The position numbers and the translations under genes were made by a program. From the NCBI GenBank assembly GCA_021234155.1, contig JAJEKV010000047.1, positions 7,407,071 through 7,471,070 of the forward strand: 64,000 bases of DNA, in the 5' to 3' direction. Source of the stretch: Isoetes taiwanensis (lineage: Eukaryota; Streptophyta; Lycopodiopsida; Isoetales; Isoetaceae). The notes under the pieces are model-generated. The model worked only from the letters and a program-made list of their open reading frames with translations, ran no database searches and was not told the origin of the DNA. Positions 37,160-53,683 of this stretch are shown here, piece after piece (within the stretch, counting starts at the first letter, position 1; each line of letters opens with the position of its first letter).

Positions 37160-40100
37160 TTAGCACGAAGGCCTAGTTACACACAGCCAGCTTCTTGGAC
37201 TAGTGATATCATCTCCATCACTCGATGGGACATGCCATGATCCCGTTTCAGATTCCTAATATAAGAAGAAAGCAGATGTACTGTTAAGAGACAGCAAAAA
37301 CAAGTATGCTCAATCTAAAACCTGAAATTTCGGATATAAATTACCTGGATGACAATAGAATAAGGGGGCGGCATATGGAAAGTCGCACTTCTTTGTGAAA
37401 CCTCAAATCGTATCTGGCAACAAAAGGAGCACTGTAGATGAAAACCATGGACAATAAACAACCAAGTATGAATGACACACCAGTACCTGGTGACGTTCTT
37501 TCCATTTAGGAAAGAAATCATTTCCAAGCAATGCAAATATGTGGTCACGCATTTCATCATTGGTAACAAGCAGGCACTTGTATCTAACAGCAGCATATAA
37601 CCAGTACCTATCATTCAGAATATGACCATCAGATTATTGCACCCGAGCGTATAATGAATTTGAGTTTCTTGAGTCTTAGGAACAAAAAGAAACTTTTTTT
37701 TTACCAATCATCATTTGATCCACTTGGCGAGATATATAATGAATTGGTTTTAGACCACTGATGTAATAACTCTTGAGCTGCCGCCTCTGCCGCTGGACCA
37801 CCATGGGTTCGGTTAACGTGCAACACAACCAAAGGCAGCTTCTTTGATGGGCTCCTGTTCTGGAATGCAGTAACTACTGTGTTCAACTGCATAAAACCAA
37901 CAACTATAATAAATACGCAGAAAATCAAATGGTACAAGTGGACTACAGAAAAACTAGAAACAGACCTGCTCAAACGAGAACAAAGGTTTAACATTAGAAT
38001 GGCCTGGTTGATAAAGTGCTATGTTTGCGCCATCAACGATTGCATCATATGGACCATGGTGTTCCACCCATTCCTATAAATAAAGAAAAAGTTAAAGAAT
38101 ATAAACACTTGCCTACAGCATTCCCACTACACATTACTCCAACGCACCTGAAATCGTTTAAAATTGTTATTTGCCGACTCTCGGTTCTGTGCCAATGCAG
38201 CCAAGGACTCTGCAAAATTTTCTGTTTCACGTGGGTTAATGTCAATTGTCACCAGCTGCTCTCCACAACTCTGGCACACACCCATTTTGTTAAGCTTAGT
38301 ATAAGCTGATTTCCACTTTCCAGCCCCCAACCAACCCAATCCATGCCAACCCCCTCCTCTAGACACAATTGTTTCCTTGATCTGACCAATTGAATAGGCA
38401 ATTTCCTCGGCTGCACCAGTAGCCACATGATTGTTGAACCATTTGTCGATTATAGCCACAACAGAGGGAGAAACTGCTCTTACTGTAGTTCGCAAACGAT
38501 GTAAAAGAGAGTATACCTTGTCCTTAAGCCCCGCATTTACACTGAGCTGCAACAGCACCTCCAATTCACTTTCTTCGGGCTTCACGCCATGGGCAAGCAT
38601 GTGAGAGTCAACTTGAAATGCTTTCTCATAATCATTATTTTGATAGAAGACATAAAGTGCAGGTCCATATGATCTTAGTCGTATAGTAAAGCCTGCTGCT
38701 TCTGTTTCCTTGACCATCTGGAAGGCCAACTCTCCATCTCTTTTTGCCACTGCTAGTCTTGCAACAGCGGTAAAGGTGGCCTCATTTGGCGGCACTCCTC
38801 CAGTCTTCATTTGCTCGTAGATTTCAAAACCTCTGTTTCGGACCATCTCCATAACCTCTTGTGAAATACCTAACTCATTGTCACCTAAAAGTCCAGCCAT
38901 GCTCCCACGTAATACTTCACCATTCTTTCTGGGAAGCCTAGGATCTGAACTTTTCCTTCGACAACCACTCTTTCCAGGTAAAAGAGAGCCCAAAGCAGCA
39001 GAAGAACAGAGATACAGCAGTATATTGTAATGATACTGGTTCAACTTCAACAGACCTTCTGACAATGTTCTGTCATATATGGCAAGTGCCTCCTGTACAT
39101 TACCATACTTGGAGCATCTTTCCAAGCTCCGTTGTAAATCTGCCTCTTCTGGAGTAAGCCTTCTCTTCTTCAATAGGTCTGAATCCTCGTCAAGGTCCTC
39201 CGCTGTCCTCTTTCGTGATTCTTCTTCTGCCTCCAAGGAATCCACTGTTAATTCCCCATTCCTAGGAGCTCCACATCTGAAGGACTTTAAGGACTTTGGT
39301 AGACGAGCAACAATACCAAAACCTTGCACATTTTCCTTATACCCATTTGCCCTATATCCATTGGCCTTGTGTGCCATTGCTTTTCGCAAGTTGGCCCTGT
39401 ATCGTCCTTTACCCTTTACTCCATAGATTCGAGGGGCAGAAGCCTCAAAACATACCTCACTTGACTCCATAGTCCCTGTATCTTGAGATAAAGACGTCGG
39501 GCAAGGAACCTGAGGTTGATCACTTGGGCATGGAACCTGAGGTTGAGCAGACTTTAGTGGAGCAAATTGAGGTGGAGCAACAGGAAAAGAAGGTTGTGCC
39601 ACGGGATAAGGAGGTTGAGCTGCAGAAACGGGGTGATGGCTCTGAGGTGCAGCAGACTGAGGCACAACAGGAAAAGAAGACTGCGCCACAGAAACAGGGT
39701 AACGAGGTCGAGGTGCAGAAACAGGGTGATGGCTCTGAGGTGCAGAAACAGGGTAATAAAACTGAGGTGGCCTCACAGATTGATGCGATTGTGCTGCTGA
39801 CCCTTGGTATAGACCCTGAGGACGATGAGGGATTGTAGTCTGAGGACGATGAGGGATTGTAGCAGGGTAAGGGGCTTGCACAGGGTAATATGGTTGAGGT
39901 GCAGAAGGGGGGTACACCTGATGTGGACCAACGGATCGACCAATCTGGTGTGTGGGAGTAGCATAAAGATCCTGATGTGGAGGAATTCGATAAGAGGAAC
40001 ATTGTGCTGCAGGAACTGGATACCGGTTTTGGGGCACAGAAACAGGGTAATGGGTGTGAAGAACAGGATAGGGGGCCTGAGTTACAAGAGGATAAGAAGC

Positions 40101-40556
40101 TGGAGGTGCAGAAATGGGACTAGACACTTGCGATGCAGAAATGGGATTAGGGCTTTGATGTGCAGATATAGGATGGGGCAAATGATTTGCAGCAAGGGGA
40201 TGAGGGCTTTGCGGTGCAGAAATGGGGCGAGGTGCATGGTTTGCAGAAATAGGATGAGGACTTTGAGTTGCAGTAATGGGACGAGGTGGATGAGGTGCAG
40301 AAATGGAATTATGGTTTTGAGGTGCAGAAATGGGATTACGCCTATGAGGTGCAGAAATGAGATCAGGTGTCTGAGGAGCAGAAACGAAAAGAGAGTTTTG
40401 AGGCGCGAGATCTTTGTTCAAAGGGCCCGAAGGTTGCCCTTGAGTATCTGGAGGTCCAGAAACAGGACAAGGGTCAGGAGGTGCAATAGGGGGGTAGATC
40501 CGTCTACGAGGATCCCTATCACTTCGACAGAGCTGAATCTGCCCTGTGTCTTGCAT
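37160..40556 (-). CDS. Protein-only RNase P (PRORP), six exons
   Basis: PRORP removes the 5' leader of tRNA precursors in plant nucleus or organelles. Exons: 38148-40556, 37966-38073, 37886-37705, 37607-37487, 37413-37345, 37255-37160. All introns are GT-AG and 73-99 bp; phases are consistent, giving 994 residues. The start is the first ATG after an in-frame TAA 18 nt upstream. Residues about 20-385 are a proline-rich stretch of SAPQ/HPIS repeats. PPR repeats span about 465-700 (LTPEEADLQRSLERCSKYGNVQEALAIYDRTLSEG; GGVPPNEATFTAVARLAV). The central zinc site begins CQSCG near 760. The NYN nuclease domain has VDGANIAL, SNDDW and VTNDEMRDH, supplying the usual metal-binding aspartates. The C-terminus WHVPSSDGD...RSWLCVTR supplies the zinc His and Cys. 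Known plant PRORPs are about 530-580 residues, so the N-terminal extension of about 400 is unusual. No clear transit peptide is visible. Confidence 0.95.
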
Positions 40557-41489
40557 CTTAAGGGAAGGACTTTAACTTCCAACTATGTCCTTGATCCCTG
40601 CCTCCTAAACTATAGACCCAAAAAAAGACTGTTTTATAGCTTGTTTCGTGGCCCCTTAATCTATCTGCCAAACAATAAGAACAGTATCCTTACTTACCTA
40701 TAAGAAAGGATTCGCCAAAAGCTGTTTTTGAGGCCAGGTTATGAAGCAACTCGTTATCCTCTTCGACGAGCTTAAAACTTTGTTATCCAAAATGGAGGAG
40801 CTCCTAATAGTCTTCAAACAGCTACAGCTTGAGCAAAATCCGTCCAATGTGAAGCGGAAAGGGGCAAGCAGGGGCAAACTAGTGATATATACTCTGCCGT
40901 GCATGAAGCCGTGCATGAACTAGTGAAGAGGGGGAGCTGAGAAGGACGTAGAAGACATGCCATAGCTGGCCATAGCCGGAGGTCTTACGAGATTCGGTAG
41001 CGGCAAGGGAGTTAAACCCTGCTGCTTTTCTTAGCGTTTCCCCTTGCTGCGCCGCTCAGCTGAAACCAGTGACACGTCACTGTTCACCTTTTTTCCATCA
41101 TTTTGCCTTGAGTAACGGGCATGGAAATATTACAAATAAAATAAAATAATTGTGTCATTTAAATTGCAGGTCAGGTTGCATTCTGCAGCGTAAGCCAATC
41201 CAGCAATGCCACGTGACAAATTTCTCTTCCTTGGATCTCGACCAAAGCTTCGACCTGCCCAGACATTTTCATTTACCTAGCATTCGAAATGATCTACCTT
41301 GCATTCTGTTGATTTACCTTATATTCTAGAGATGGAGATTTATTTCCATAGAATGTAACCTGATCTGCTTTCACGTAACTGCGTCTATGAACGTTGAAGG
41401 GATTACTTCACAACCTCCTACAGAGCTCATTGAAATGTTCCCACAATAAACACCACATATGGTGGCATGTAACCCCTCTTCTCAATGCC
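40557..41489. promoter_or_regulatory. PRORP upstream region
   Basis: Presumed 5' untranslated region and promoter of PRORP. No clear TATA box can be assigned. GCCGTGCATGAA is tandemly repeated near 40900. No gene seen up to the Helitron relic. Confidence 0.3.
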
Positions 41490-43450
41490 TGAAATGGAGA
41501 ATCAAAGGAGGAAATGCTTGCAATGCAGAAGGAAGGCAAAGCATGCAGCTTTGAGCTTGGTATATGACAACGATGTTGGTCAGTCGTCCATTTCAACGAC
41601 AACTGCAACTAACCAGCAGAATGTTGATGATCATGTGATGATCCTCGTGACCTTGGTGACATGGATTATAGATGTTTGTACTGTGGGGCTATGCAATGGA
41701 TAACAGAGCGCTCAAGTAAAAAGACGTGCCATGTATGTGATGATGGAAAGGTGCCATGTATGTGATGATGGAAAGATTCAGCTGCCATTGATTTTAGAAC
41801 TACCACAAGCATTGTTTGAGCTATATACAAGAACAAATAGCTTGGGTGATCACTCTCGGACACATTAAAAAGTATAATAATATATTCTCATTTGTCTCAA
41901 TGGGCATGAAAATTGATGAGACGCTGGCAAATGCTACTGGTGGGATTTATATTTTTAGGATCCATGGCCGCATGTGCCATAAGATAGGAACCCTTTTGCC
42001 ACCGGAAGGGCATCAAGAGCATGTAAAATTTGCATAAATATACATCATCGATGGTGATGACATGCAAGTTGGACGTAGAATGTCCATTTTTGATGGATTG
42101 AGGCAAGAAATAGTGGTGCAATTGCAGTTCCTTATGACAGAGTACGATCTATTTGTTAGCATATTTTTTAATGTGGCACAGATTATGTGCATTCATTCAA
42201 TCATAGATATCCATTTGTGTATACCTTCTTGCAACGTGCAAAATCCTGTGAGGAGGCAATATAATGCTCCAACTGCAAATGAGGTGGGTGTCTTAATGCC
42301 TATTAATAATAAGCCTGAAGATAGTTAGAGGAATATTATCCTACACTCTAAGAATGGTGGCTTGTAGTTTATAGATACATATCACTCAGCATACGATCCA
42401 TTGCACTTTGTATTACTTCTTTTCTACGGTACATGTGGATGGCATCTTTTAATATCTCATGGGCGAAGTGGTGCAAAGAAAATAGTTGTTATGGAGTACT
42501 ACATATCTCATCTATTCACGAGTCATAGACATCCATCTCCCCTTCATATGGATGCTTGGTTATTACAAGAAAACATTTGTGATATGTTTGTGAAGATGGA
42601 ACAAGAAAGGCTACAATTCATTGTGCTGAACACATCATTCGAAAAGACATGTTGCAAGGTATTATGGACTTTGAAGAAGATGATGCAGGTGCTATTGACC
42701 GAAAAGTTACATTACCATCCTCATATGTGGGAGGCCCGAGATACATGACCCAATGGTATGAGGATGCCATGTCCATTATTTGTGAATCTGACAAGCTAGA
42801 CCTCTTTATAACCATGACTGCCAATGCAAATTAGGAAGATATTAGGAGGGAATTATTATATGGCCAATCGCCAAGTGAAGTGATTGACCAGAGTTAGTAG
42901 CTAGAGTATTCCATATGAAAGTAATGGAGCTCGAGGATCCGATAAGTCATAGTATATTCGGCCGCATAATCGCAAAAAATTATGCATTGAGTTCCAGAAG
43001 AGAGGCTTGCCACATGTACATTTATTGACTATGTTGGAACGAGCAGACAAGCCCTTCACAACCAAAGAGATTGATCAAATCATTTGTGCTGAAATACCAG
43101 ACAAAGATGCATATCCTGAATTGTATGATGTAGTCATCCGTAATATGATGCATAGGCCATGTGCTACTAGATATCCGAACGGTCCATGCATGCAGGATGG
43201 TAAGCATACAAAACCTTACCCACGTGCATTTTCAGATGAGATGACAGGTGTTGACGGATATCCATTGTACCCAAGAAGGGATGATGGCCGAAAGGTGAAA
43301 AAAGAGGATATAGATTTAGACAACGGATGAGTTGTGCCATATAATCCATGGCTGACATCATACTTCAAGTGCCATACCAATGTTGAGGTATGTGTTGCTA
43401 TAAAGGCCATTAAATTTCCGCACAAGTATGTCTATAACTGAGTTTGATAT
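41490..43450 (+). pseudogene. Helitron Rep N-terminal (helicase-like) domain, decayed
   Basis: Pieces in changing frames are collinear with the Helitron helicase-like N-terminal and Rep region. CHVCDDGKIQLPLILELPQALFELY is near 41730. FSFVSMGMKIDETLANATGGIYIFRIHGRMCHKIGTLLPPEGHQE lies at 41890-42025. NAPTANEVGVLMPI is near 42265. KVTLPSSYVGGPRYMTQWYEDAMSIICESDKLDLFITMTANAN lies at 42695-42831. LPHVHLLTMLERADKPFTTKEIDQIICAEIPDKDAYPELYDVVIRNMMH, through CMQDGKHTKPYPRAF and GYPLYPRR, lies at 43005-43290. VVPYNPWLTSYFKCHTNVEVC ends near 43400. HVH is the HUH metal site. The expected two-tyrosine motif is disrupted (KYVYN, stop). The PIF1-type helicase half is missing. Many stops: dead. Confidence 0.88.
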
Positions 43451-47224
<3,774 letters not shown>

Positions 47225-47545
47225 TTGATGGTCAAACTGGAAAGGAAATGGACTCTTGGACACGTGCGGGAACGACGACATATGGTTCTCTGCGACACGT
47301 GCGGGAACGACGACATGACAGAAGAGTTAACGATGTTCGGCGACATCGGCAATGCATCCAAGACGCTACATGTCACAATGGTAGGAGCACTGCTTGACAA
47401 ATTTCTCGGTTACCCACTAGGAGGCGCATTAGCTACAATGAAGACAGATCCTCGATCATTGCGTCAAAACGTAGTGAATAGCGATGGTAAATGCACGTTC
47501 GAGCTCAACCACAGACTCCAAATCATTGCATTCGACAGGACCTAG
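47225..47545 (+). pseudogene. Possible RPA-like (replication factor A C-terminal) fragment
   Basis: The frame contains CDTCGNDDMTEELTMFGDIGNASKTLHVTMVGALLDKFLG and DPRSLRQNVVNSDGKCTFELNHRLQII. The spacing of a zinc ribbon half, a TMFGD-like strand and a final LR-x-GK-x-F strand loosely resembles the C-terminal OB fold of replication protein A, which plant Helitrons often carry. A 35-bp repeat (ACACGTGCGGGAACGACGAC twice, 47259 and 47294) disturbs the N-terminus. Weak call. Confidence 0.3.
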
Positions 47546-47848
47546 GCTCAGAACACGGCCCATAGCTATTGAGCAACAAAAGACACGCCGTTGCATTTCT
47601 AAGCAGCTTTACTTTGCTTGCAACTTCCATGTATTTCATGCTATTAAATTCTTAGCAACCTTCTTCAATTTCAAATATCGAGTTCTTCCTTCATACCCTG
47701 AACAAAATTGACATGCAAAATCATTTACAGTTTCTAGGTTTCTTTGCAACCCCCATCCCTAACCACCACATCCCATTTCTCTATTTGGATTCTTAATACA
47801 TTGTTTCATATGTTATCAAGTATTCTATTGTCTTGAAGTAGCAATTTA
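47546..47848. other. Short intergenic, no gene seen
   Basis: AT-rich flank of the LINE tail. Confidence 0.3.
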
Positions 47849-50800
47849 AATTTATTTATTTATTTATGTCTATTGCTCTCTTGGGCCTTGAGAGGCCATG
47901 GAGCCAAAAAACAGAGCTATTTACATCTTTAATGACAATAAGAAGGATCGGTGTGGGTCTACCGCCTTCAGATATGATCCCAGTACTATGGGTGGCACTG
48001 TTAACAATGAGTAAAAATCATGTGCTTGTATACCATAGCTCTCTCTTATATGTGCATAAGCCGAACATTGCAAGAGTGCATGACACTCATCTTCTACACT
48101 TCCAGATGAACATAATTTGCAGATTCTTACTTCAGCAGGGATCCTGAACCATCTCCCAGTTTCAATCTCCAATTTGTGTGAACTCGTTCTGTACCGGGCA
48201 ATAATCTGCTTATGTGATCTGGAGATATCCGAATTTAGATATCCCTGACTTCTGTATTCTGTGAGATGATTAATATTCATCTTATACTGCATCATCCGAC
48301 TGCCTGGATTCAACCATAAGCGTTCAAGTGCCAGCTTTTCCAAAAGGGCTCTTACATCTGTTTTATTACTCGGCCAATTCAGATCTGACAGACCCCATTC
48401 ACTCGCCCAGCTTCGTAAATCTTTCATCCACCCTGATTGTTCTGAGCTATGCATGGCTTGGAAAGAAAGGCATTCTGACGTTTGTTCTTTAAGTCTATTC
48501 ACGAAATTCACTGAGTGGAACAACGCTTCAAGCTCAAGTGGGAGCATCCCAGCTTCTGCTAGCATGATGGCATAGGGAGTCTGGGCTTTTATCCCAAGTT
48601 CTTCATAAAAATACCTTTCGGGACAGATTCTATGTGACACCATAGCACGGAGGATGTGCCGGACCTCAAATGGGCACGCCATACGACAAAGACTGTTTGA
48701 ACCAAAGATTTAAACAACGCTTTTTTAGGCCCCATTCATCCAACGCGACCTTATTGCATCTTGCAAGCATGTTGTCTGATCTTTGCTTTTCCTCCTGCAA
48801 CCCTTCTCTTCACACAGTCCTTCCAGTTGCATTTTGCCGAGAAATCAATGCCAAGGTACTTGTAGCACTCTACTGTCTCTAGTTCCCGTCCTTGTTAAGT
48901 GAATTTTGGTCTATCCCTCGTTCCAAACACCATGATCTTGGATTTTGAAATGTTTACCTTCATTTGTTTTGCTGCACAAAATGATTCTAGGCTGTCCAAT
49001 TGTTCCTGTAACACAGTCTTCTTACTTGCTGTCAGCACCACATCGTCTGCATACAACAGAAGTTGAATGATGTATGCACCTAGTTTTGTACCTGCAACTG
49101 ACCGTGCCTTCAACCAGTCCTCCAATTCATTAATGAAGATCCCAAACAAGGTTGGAGACAATGGGCAGCCTTGTCGAATGCCAATTGTACTCTTCACTTC
49201 CGTCTGCATTTCATGTGAGAGTTTGATCAGCACTTCTGAGTAGAGTTGGGAAACGGCCTCTCTGATCTCATGTGGGACTCCTATTTGGGCCATTCTTTCG
49301 CCTAATCCACTCCTGGGGATTGTATCAAATGCTTTAGCAAAATCAATGAAAGCAATATAGAATGCTGCGTTTGGGGATTTGGCCTTTTCTATGAGCACAC
49401 GAAGAGTGAGCGCATGGTCCAAGGTGCTATGCCTTCTCCTGAATCCTGCCTGACAATGAGAGCGCTTACCATTATCTTTTGCCCAAGAGCTCAATCTGTT
49501 TTCCAGCAGACTGCCCAACACTTTTGCAAATGTGCTTCCTATTAAAATGGTTCTGTAATTGGTCACTATTTTTCGATCTCCAGTTTTGTGGATGGGATGA
49601 ACCCGATTTATCTTCCAGCTTTTCGGCAGACCTTGTGCAACACTACTGTTAAGCAGGCGTGTAAGGATAGAGAGCGTATGTTCTCCTCCCCATTTGAGAA
49701 GCTCTATACACAGACCATCAATATCATGGGCTTTATTATTAGCCATCTCTTCTAAAGTCTCTTTAACTTCTATTTCTGTAAACAAATCTGCGCCATGTGC
49801 CATGATCGGCATGCTTTCTGCTCCACTTAGTTCATAAATACCCCTCACTAAATTTAGCAATGCACTTTCATCCAAGATCACCTTTTCTGATTTACCTTTT
49901 AATGTGCTCCAGAAGGATCTCGGCTCCTGCTTGAATTGCTCTATCAGAGCTGCCTGTTTGTGCTTATAGAAGGCTCGCCTTTTCCCTCGGATGAGTTGCT
50001 TGTACCATTTAGGCTTGCGAAAATAGTTACTTGGCAATCGCTTTCTTGCTTCTGTGCACTCTGAGTCCCACCAAGCATTACACGGTTTCCCTTGTAGGTG
50101 TCGTTTAGAGAAACCAAACACCTTTCTACCAGCATGGAGCAACATGCTTGTGAATTGATGTGCGTCTTCAACAAGATCACCCGACCACTTGGCATTGACG
50201 ACCAACTCCTCTATGCACTCTCCATATGCCTTACAAGCATCGGATTTTACTTTTAACTTTGAGTTAAAGCGTGGTTGCTGTAGGTCTACCTTTGCTTGCA
50301 GCTTAAGCACAATGTGCAATGGCATATGATCTGATTCTGGCATTTGAATTCCTACTGGGCAATCCTCAATGAGGTCCAGATTTCTCGCAAGGAGATAATC
50401 CACCGTGCTTTGCCCTGTATGATTATGGAAAGTAAACTTGCCTAAATGTGGGAATTTATTCACTCCATTAACAATTCTCAATTGACACATCGTGCAAAAC
50501 TCCAAGAGAGAATCTCCCATGCTATTGGATATCTGGTCTGCTGATATTCTTTCATATGCCGGATCATTCACTTCGTCCAAGTAGACATTTGATATGTCTT
50601 CATAGCATTTGGATTGCTGGCTGCTTGTACGTGCATTGAAATCTCCTAAAATAAAAATATCTCCATCAGAGCAATACCTTAAGACATCCGAGCAGAGATT
50701 GCCAAATGGATCCTCTCTGTTTAAACCATGTTTACTGTATATGCTTGCATTGCTTGGAGCGAAATAGCAGACCGCCACATATATGTCATGTCCTTTTATC

Positions 50801-51093
50801 CCAATTTTAAGCCACATGAATTGACTATTCTCATCCTGTTTTACAATCTGGAAATCATGTGCTATGTTTGATCTACTGTAAATTGCAATGCCTCCATAAC
50901 CTCGTCCAACTCCTGGTGTTTTTTCATTGCTTACGTGTCCTATGAGGACGAAATCTTTTATATCAGGGAGAAGACGGAACTGGTGTGCCCAGATCTCCGT
51001 GAATAGAAGCAAGTCCTGCTGATTCCATACATCTTGCGTGGCATCTACTTTGCCCTGGTCTAGTCCATGGGCATTCCACAGACAGACTCTCAA
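47849..51093 (-). mobile_element. Near-complete LINE (non-LTR retrotransposon)
   Basis: It copies itself by target-primed reverse transcription. ORF 51093-48895 (732 codons) has an apurinic-type endonuclease (LWNAHGL; LFTEIWAH; GDFNART; STVDYLL; ESDHMPLH). Then comes a reverse transcriptase (WKINRVHPIHKTGDRKIVTNYRTILI; QAGFRRRHSTLDH; FIDFAKAFDTIPR; IRQGCPLSPTLFG; LLLYADDVVL). TAA at 48895 interrupts the frame, which continues QGRELETVECYKYLGIDFSAKCNWKDC, then after frameshifts resumes at 48682-47921 with HKQIIARYRTSSHKLEIETGRWFRIPAEVRICKLCSSGSVEDECHALLQCSAYAHIRESYG, a Cys/His-rich tail. The 3' end is an (AAAT)n tail at 47849-47868. No RNase H domain was seen. Few lesions imply a fairly young copy. 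An upstream gag-like ORF is not visible. Confidence 0.9.
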
Positions 51094-52130
51094 GGCCCGT
51101 TGTCCCTATTTATGTTTTCTGCTGGTTATGACTGCTTTGCCTCCTTGATTGTCAAAACATGACTTTGAACTATGATTTAAGCCACTTCACCCTCCGGCCA
51201 TAGAGGGCAACCCTCCATGCACAACACCTTGTTAAGACGTGTCTTATATATGACGTGGAACCCAAAATGATGTTTTATAAAAATATGACAGTCGTAAAAT
51301 AAGACGAATGTGAAAAAAGGGTCTTAGAGATGTTTTTCATACGTACGAGCTGAGAGTAAACTCCAATGGTAGTATCCACTAGATGAAGCTAGTATACTCT
51401 ATCAATACGTCACATCCATGGCAACATCAACTTTTTGCCACACAACAGATTGCCTTATAATGCAACAGGGGCCCATAATTAGACACGAGAGATGAACCAT
51501 AGAGGGGTTGTGCCATCATAATAGACAAAACCATTAGATACAGATCATCGACTTCCCTTGAGCGCTTATTTGCCATAAGCAGCAATTAACATCTATAAAA
51601 TTCTTCGTAGACTCTATCAAAAATCCATACAAAATTAATCGGATAGCATGCAATGTTATGTAAATATTCTCTCTTCCTAGACTGCAGGGTCTTTATGGGA
51701 ACGTGAATATATTTCTATTTCTTATACCAATGAGAATGCGAACCTGAAGCAACATATCTCAATGGCATTGATGTGTCTAAGGAATTTGATGATCTTATGG
51801 TAGTTGATTCAAAATACAGAAAAGTAAAAAAGCTGAAACAAGCATCAAATCCAGATGGTTGTCTTCTCCTTGTGTTCTTGAATAATTAACTCCAATGCTT
51901 AGTTACAGCATCCCCAATTCCCTTATGCTTTTTCCACATATCTCCTCTCCAAGTCCAAAGTCTCAACCCAGAACTCAAGCATTTCCTCTATGAAAAGTTT
52001 ACAAGGCTAATATTCCATTGCCACCGGCACATCCATTATGTGTGCACCCATCATCTGACCTTGAATAAATCATCAGCACATCAAATTTGAAATCAGATAG
52101 AGATGAAAATCTGAGATGCAGAAGACATCT
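51094..52130. other. LINE 5' flank and GIF 3' flank
   Basis: No gene seen. The part near 51.1-51.2 kb may be the 5' end of the LINE. The part close to 52.13 kb would be the GIF 3' untranslated region. Confidence 0.35.
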
Positions 52131-53683
52131 TCAATTGCCATCCTCCTCCGAAGTCTTTAAATATGATGGTTCTGAACCATCTACTCCATGTGCTCCTGAA
52201 TTACCCCTGTCATTTTGTGCTGTCTCATTTCTATTTCCAACACGCATCTCTTGTCCAAGACCAATGTTAGTCTGAAGATCATCATTAGAACCACCAACAT
52301 TCCCTCCACGGCTGAAATCTGAAAAGTTCCCAGATGTAGGCGGCCCATTGCCACCACAATTTGAATCATTAGACATCATATGCATTCCATTATGCCCAGC
52401 CATCATGCTTTGCTGGACAGGCAGCTGTTGCTGCTGCTGGGATTGATGCAAGGCACTTTGCTGTTGCTGCATATACTGAAGAGAATTTCTTTGGGCCAGC
52501 ATCGATTGCTGAACCAGTTGCTGCTGTTGCTGCATATATACATGCTGCGGCTGCATCATTGTAGTAGAAGCCACCTGCTTCAACATTATGAATCAAGATT
52601 AAACATGTCAGGAGAACAGTATGAAATGTTGACAAAAGTTCCATGGTGACTGCATTGGTTGTAATTGGACACCCTGAAAGCTGGCTACTAGGAAACTAGC
52701 ACGCATGGATACATGGAGGAAACTAGCACCATGAATACATGGGAGGCAAAATTCAAGACGTGCCAGAAAACAAAACGTCTTGAAGTGGCATTTTCCCAGA
52801 GTATAGAATGAATTAGGAAATCTGCAGTACACCCTAAGGCTCTTCTATCCTAAGCAGATCTGCAAATGCATTACGAACAGTCGAGAAGCACCTGAGCAGG
52901 AAGAGGCGCCTGAGGTTGAGCATCCGCTATTGCAGCCAAATACATGAGGTTTTGCTGTAGCTTTAGCTGATATCTACAAAAGAAGGAACCCATTAAGAAA
53001 TGCTTCAAGAAGAAGAATGCAAAACTTTATTCTCTAGACCCTTAAGAAAACTGTCAGGGCATCCAAACAATACATGCTGACTCGAAGTCCATTTTACAAA
53101 GATTGGAAATCATAAGGCAGAAAGTCTCCTTGAATGATGTATATCATCAAACAGATCTTTATACCAGACTGCTGAAAAGGTAACATTCCATATGTTATTT
53201 CAATGCATAAAAGCATCTAAAAATGGATATTCCATCTCATATGATGCAATATTTAACTGACTGCAGCCTTTTTACGAACAGGGTGGCCTCTTTGCATACA
53301 TGATATTGTTAGTATACATGTAAAAGAAAGGCCTGAGAAAAGTAAAGACACTAAATATTTTTGTAACAGCTGCAAATGCAACTGAACATTGAGTGCATGA
53401 TGAGATACTTACTGTGCGCACTCATTGAGCTTGCCAAGATTCTGGTTATCAAGAATGGCTAAGATAAGCTGTTTATTTTCGTCCAAATACTGTAAAAAAA
53501 TGCCCCATAAACCTTAAGATGGATATCTAGACCAAAAAAACAGGAACATTCATCCGAATAATTTTTTTTTCCACATTTTGAGGTTAGTCCTGAACACAAG
53601 TCCTAAACACACAGAAAAAAAATGCAGAATACCTTTTGGATAAGCTCGGTAGTGATGGTATTAGTAGCTGGATAGGCCGCCAT
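52131..53683 (-). CDS. GRF-interacting factor (SSXT/SNH domain co-activator)
   Basis: GIF proteins (ANGUSTIFOLIA3 family) bind GRF transcription factors and recruit SWI/SNF remodellers to promote cell proliferation. Exons 53683-53633, 53489-53413, 52973-52892 and 52574-52131 join in phase to 217 residues; Arabidopsis GIF1 has about 210. Residues 1-70 are the SNH domain: MAAYPATNTITTELIQKYLDENKQLILAILDNQNLGKLNECAQYQLKLQQNLMYLAAIADAQPQ. Then comes a Gln/Met-rich part (MQQQQQLVQQSMLAQRNSLQYMQQQQSALHQSQQQQQLPVQQ). The Gly/Asn/Ser-rich tail ends DGSEPSYLKTSEEDGN. All introns have GT-AG ends. No lesion was seen, so it is probably functional. Which GIF paralogue it matches cannot be said. Confidence 0.95.

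Noticed and set aside
39520-40703. Long frames opposite and across the first PRORP exon
   Set aside because: Shadows of the repetitive proline-rich coding sequence on the other strand.
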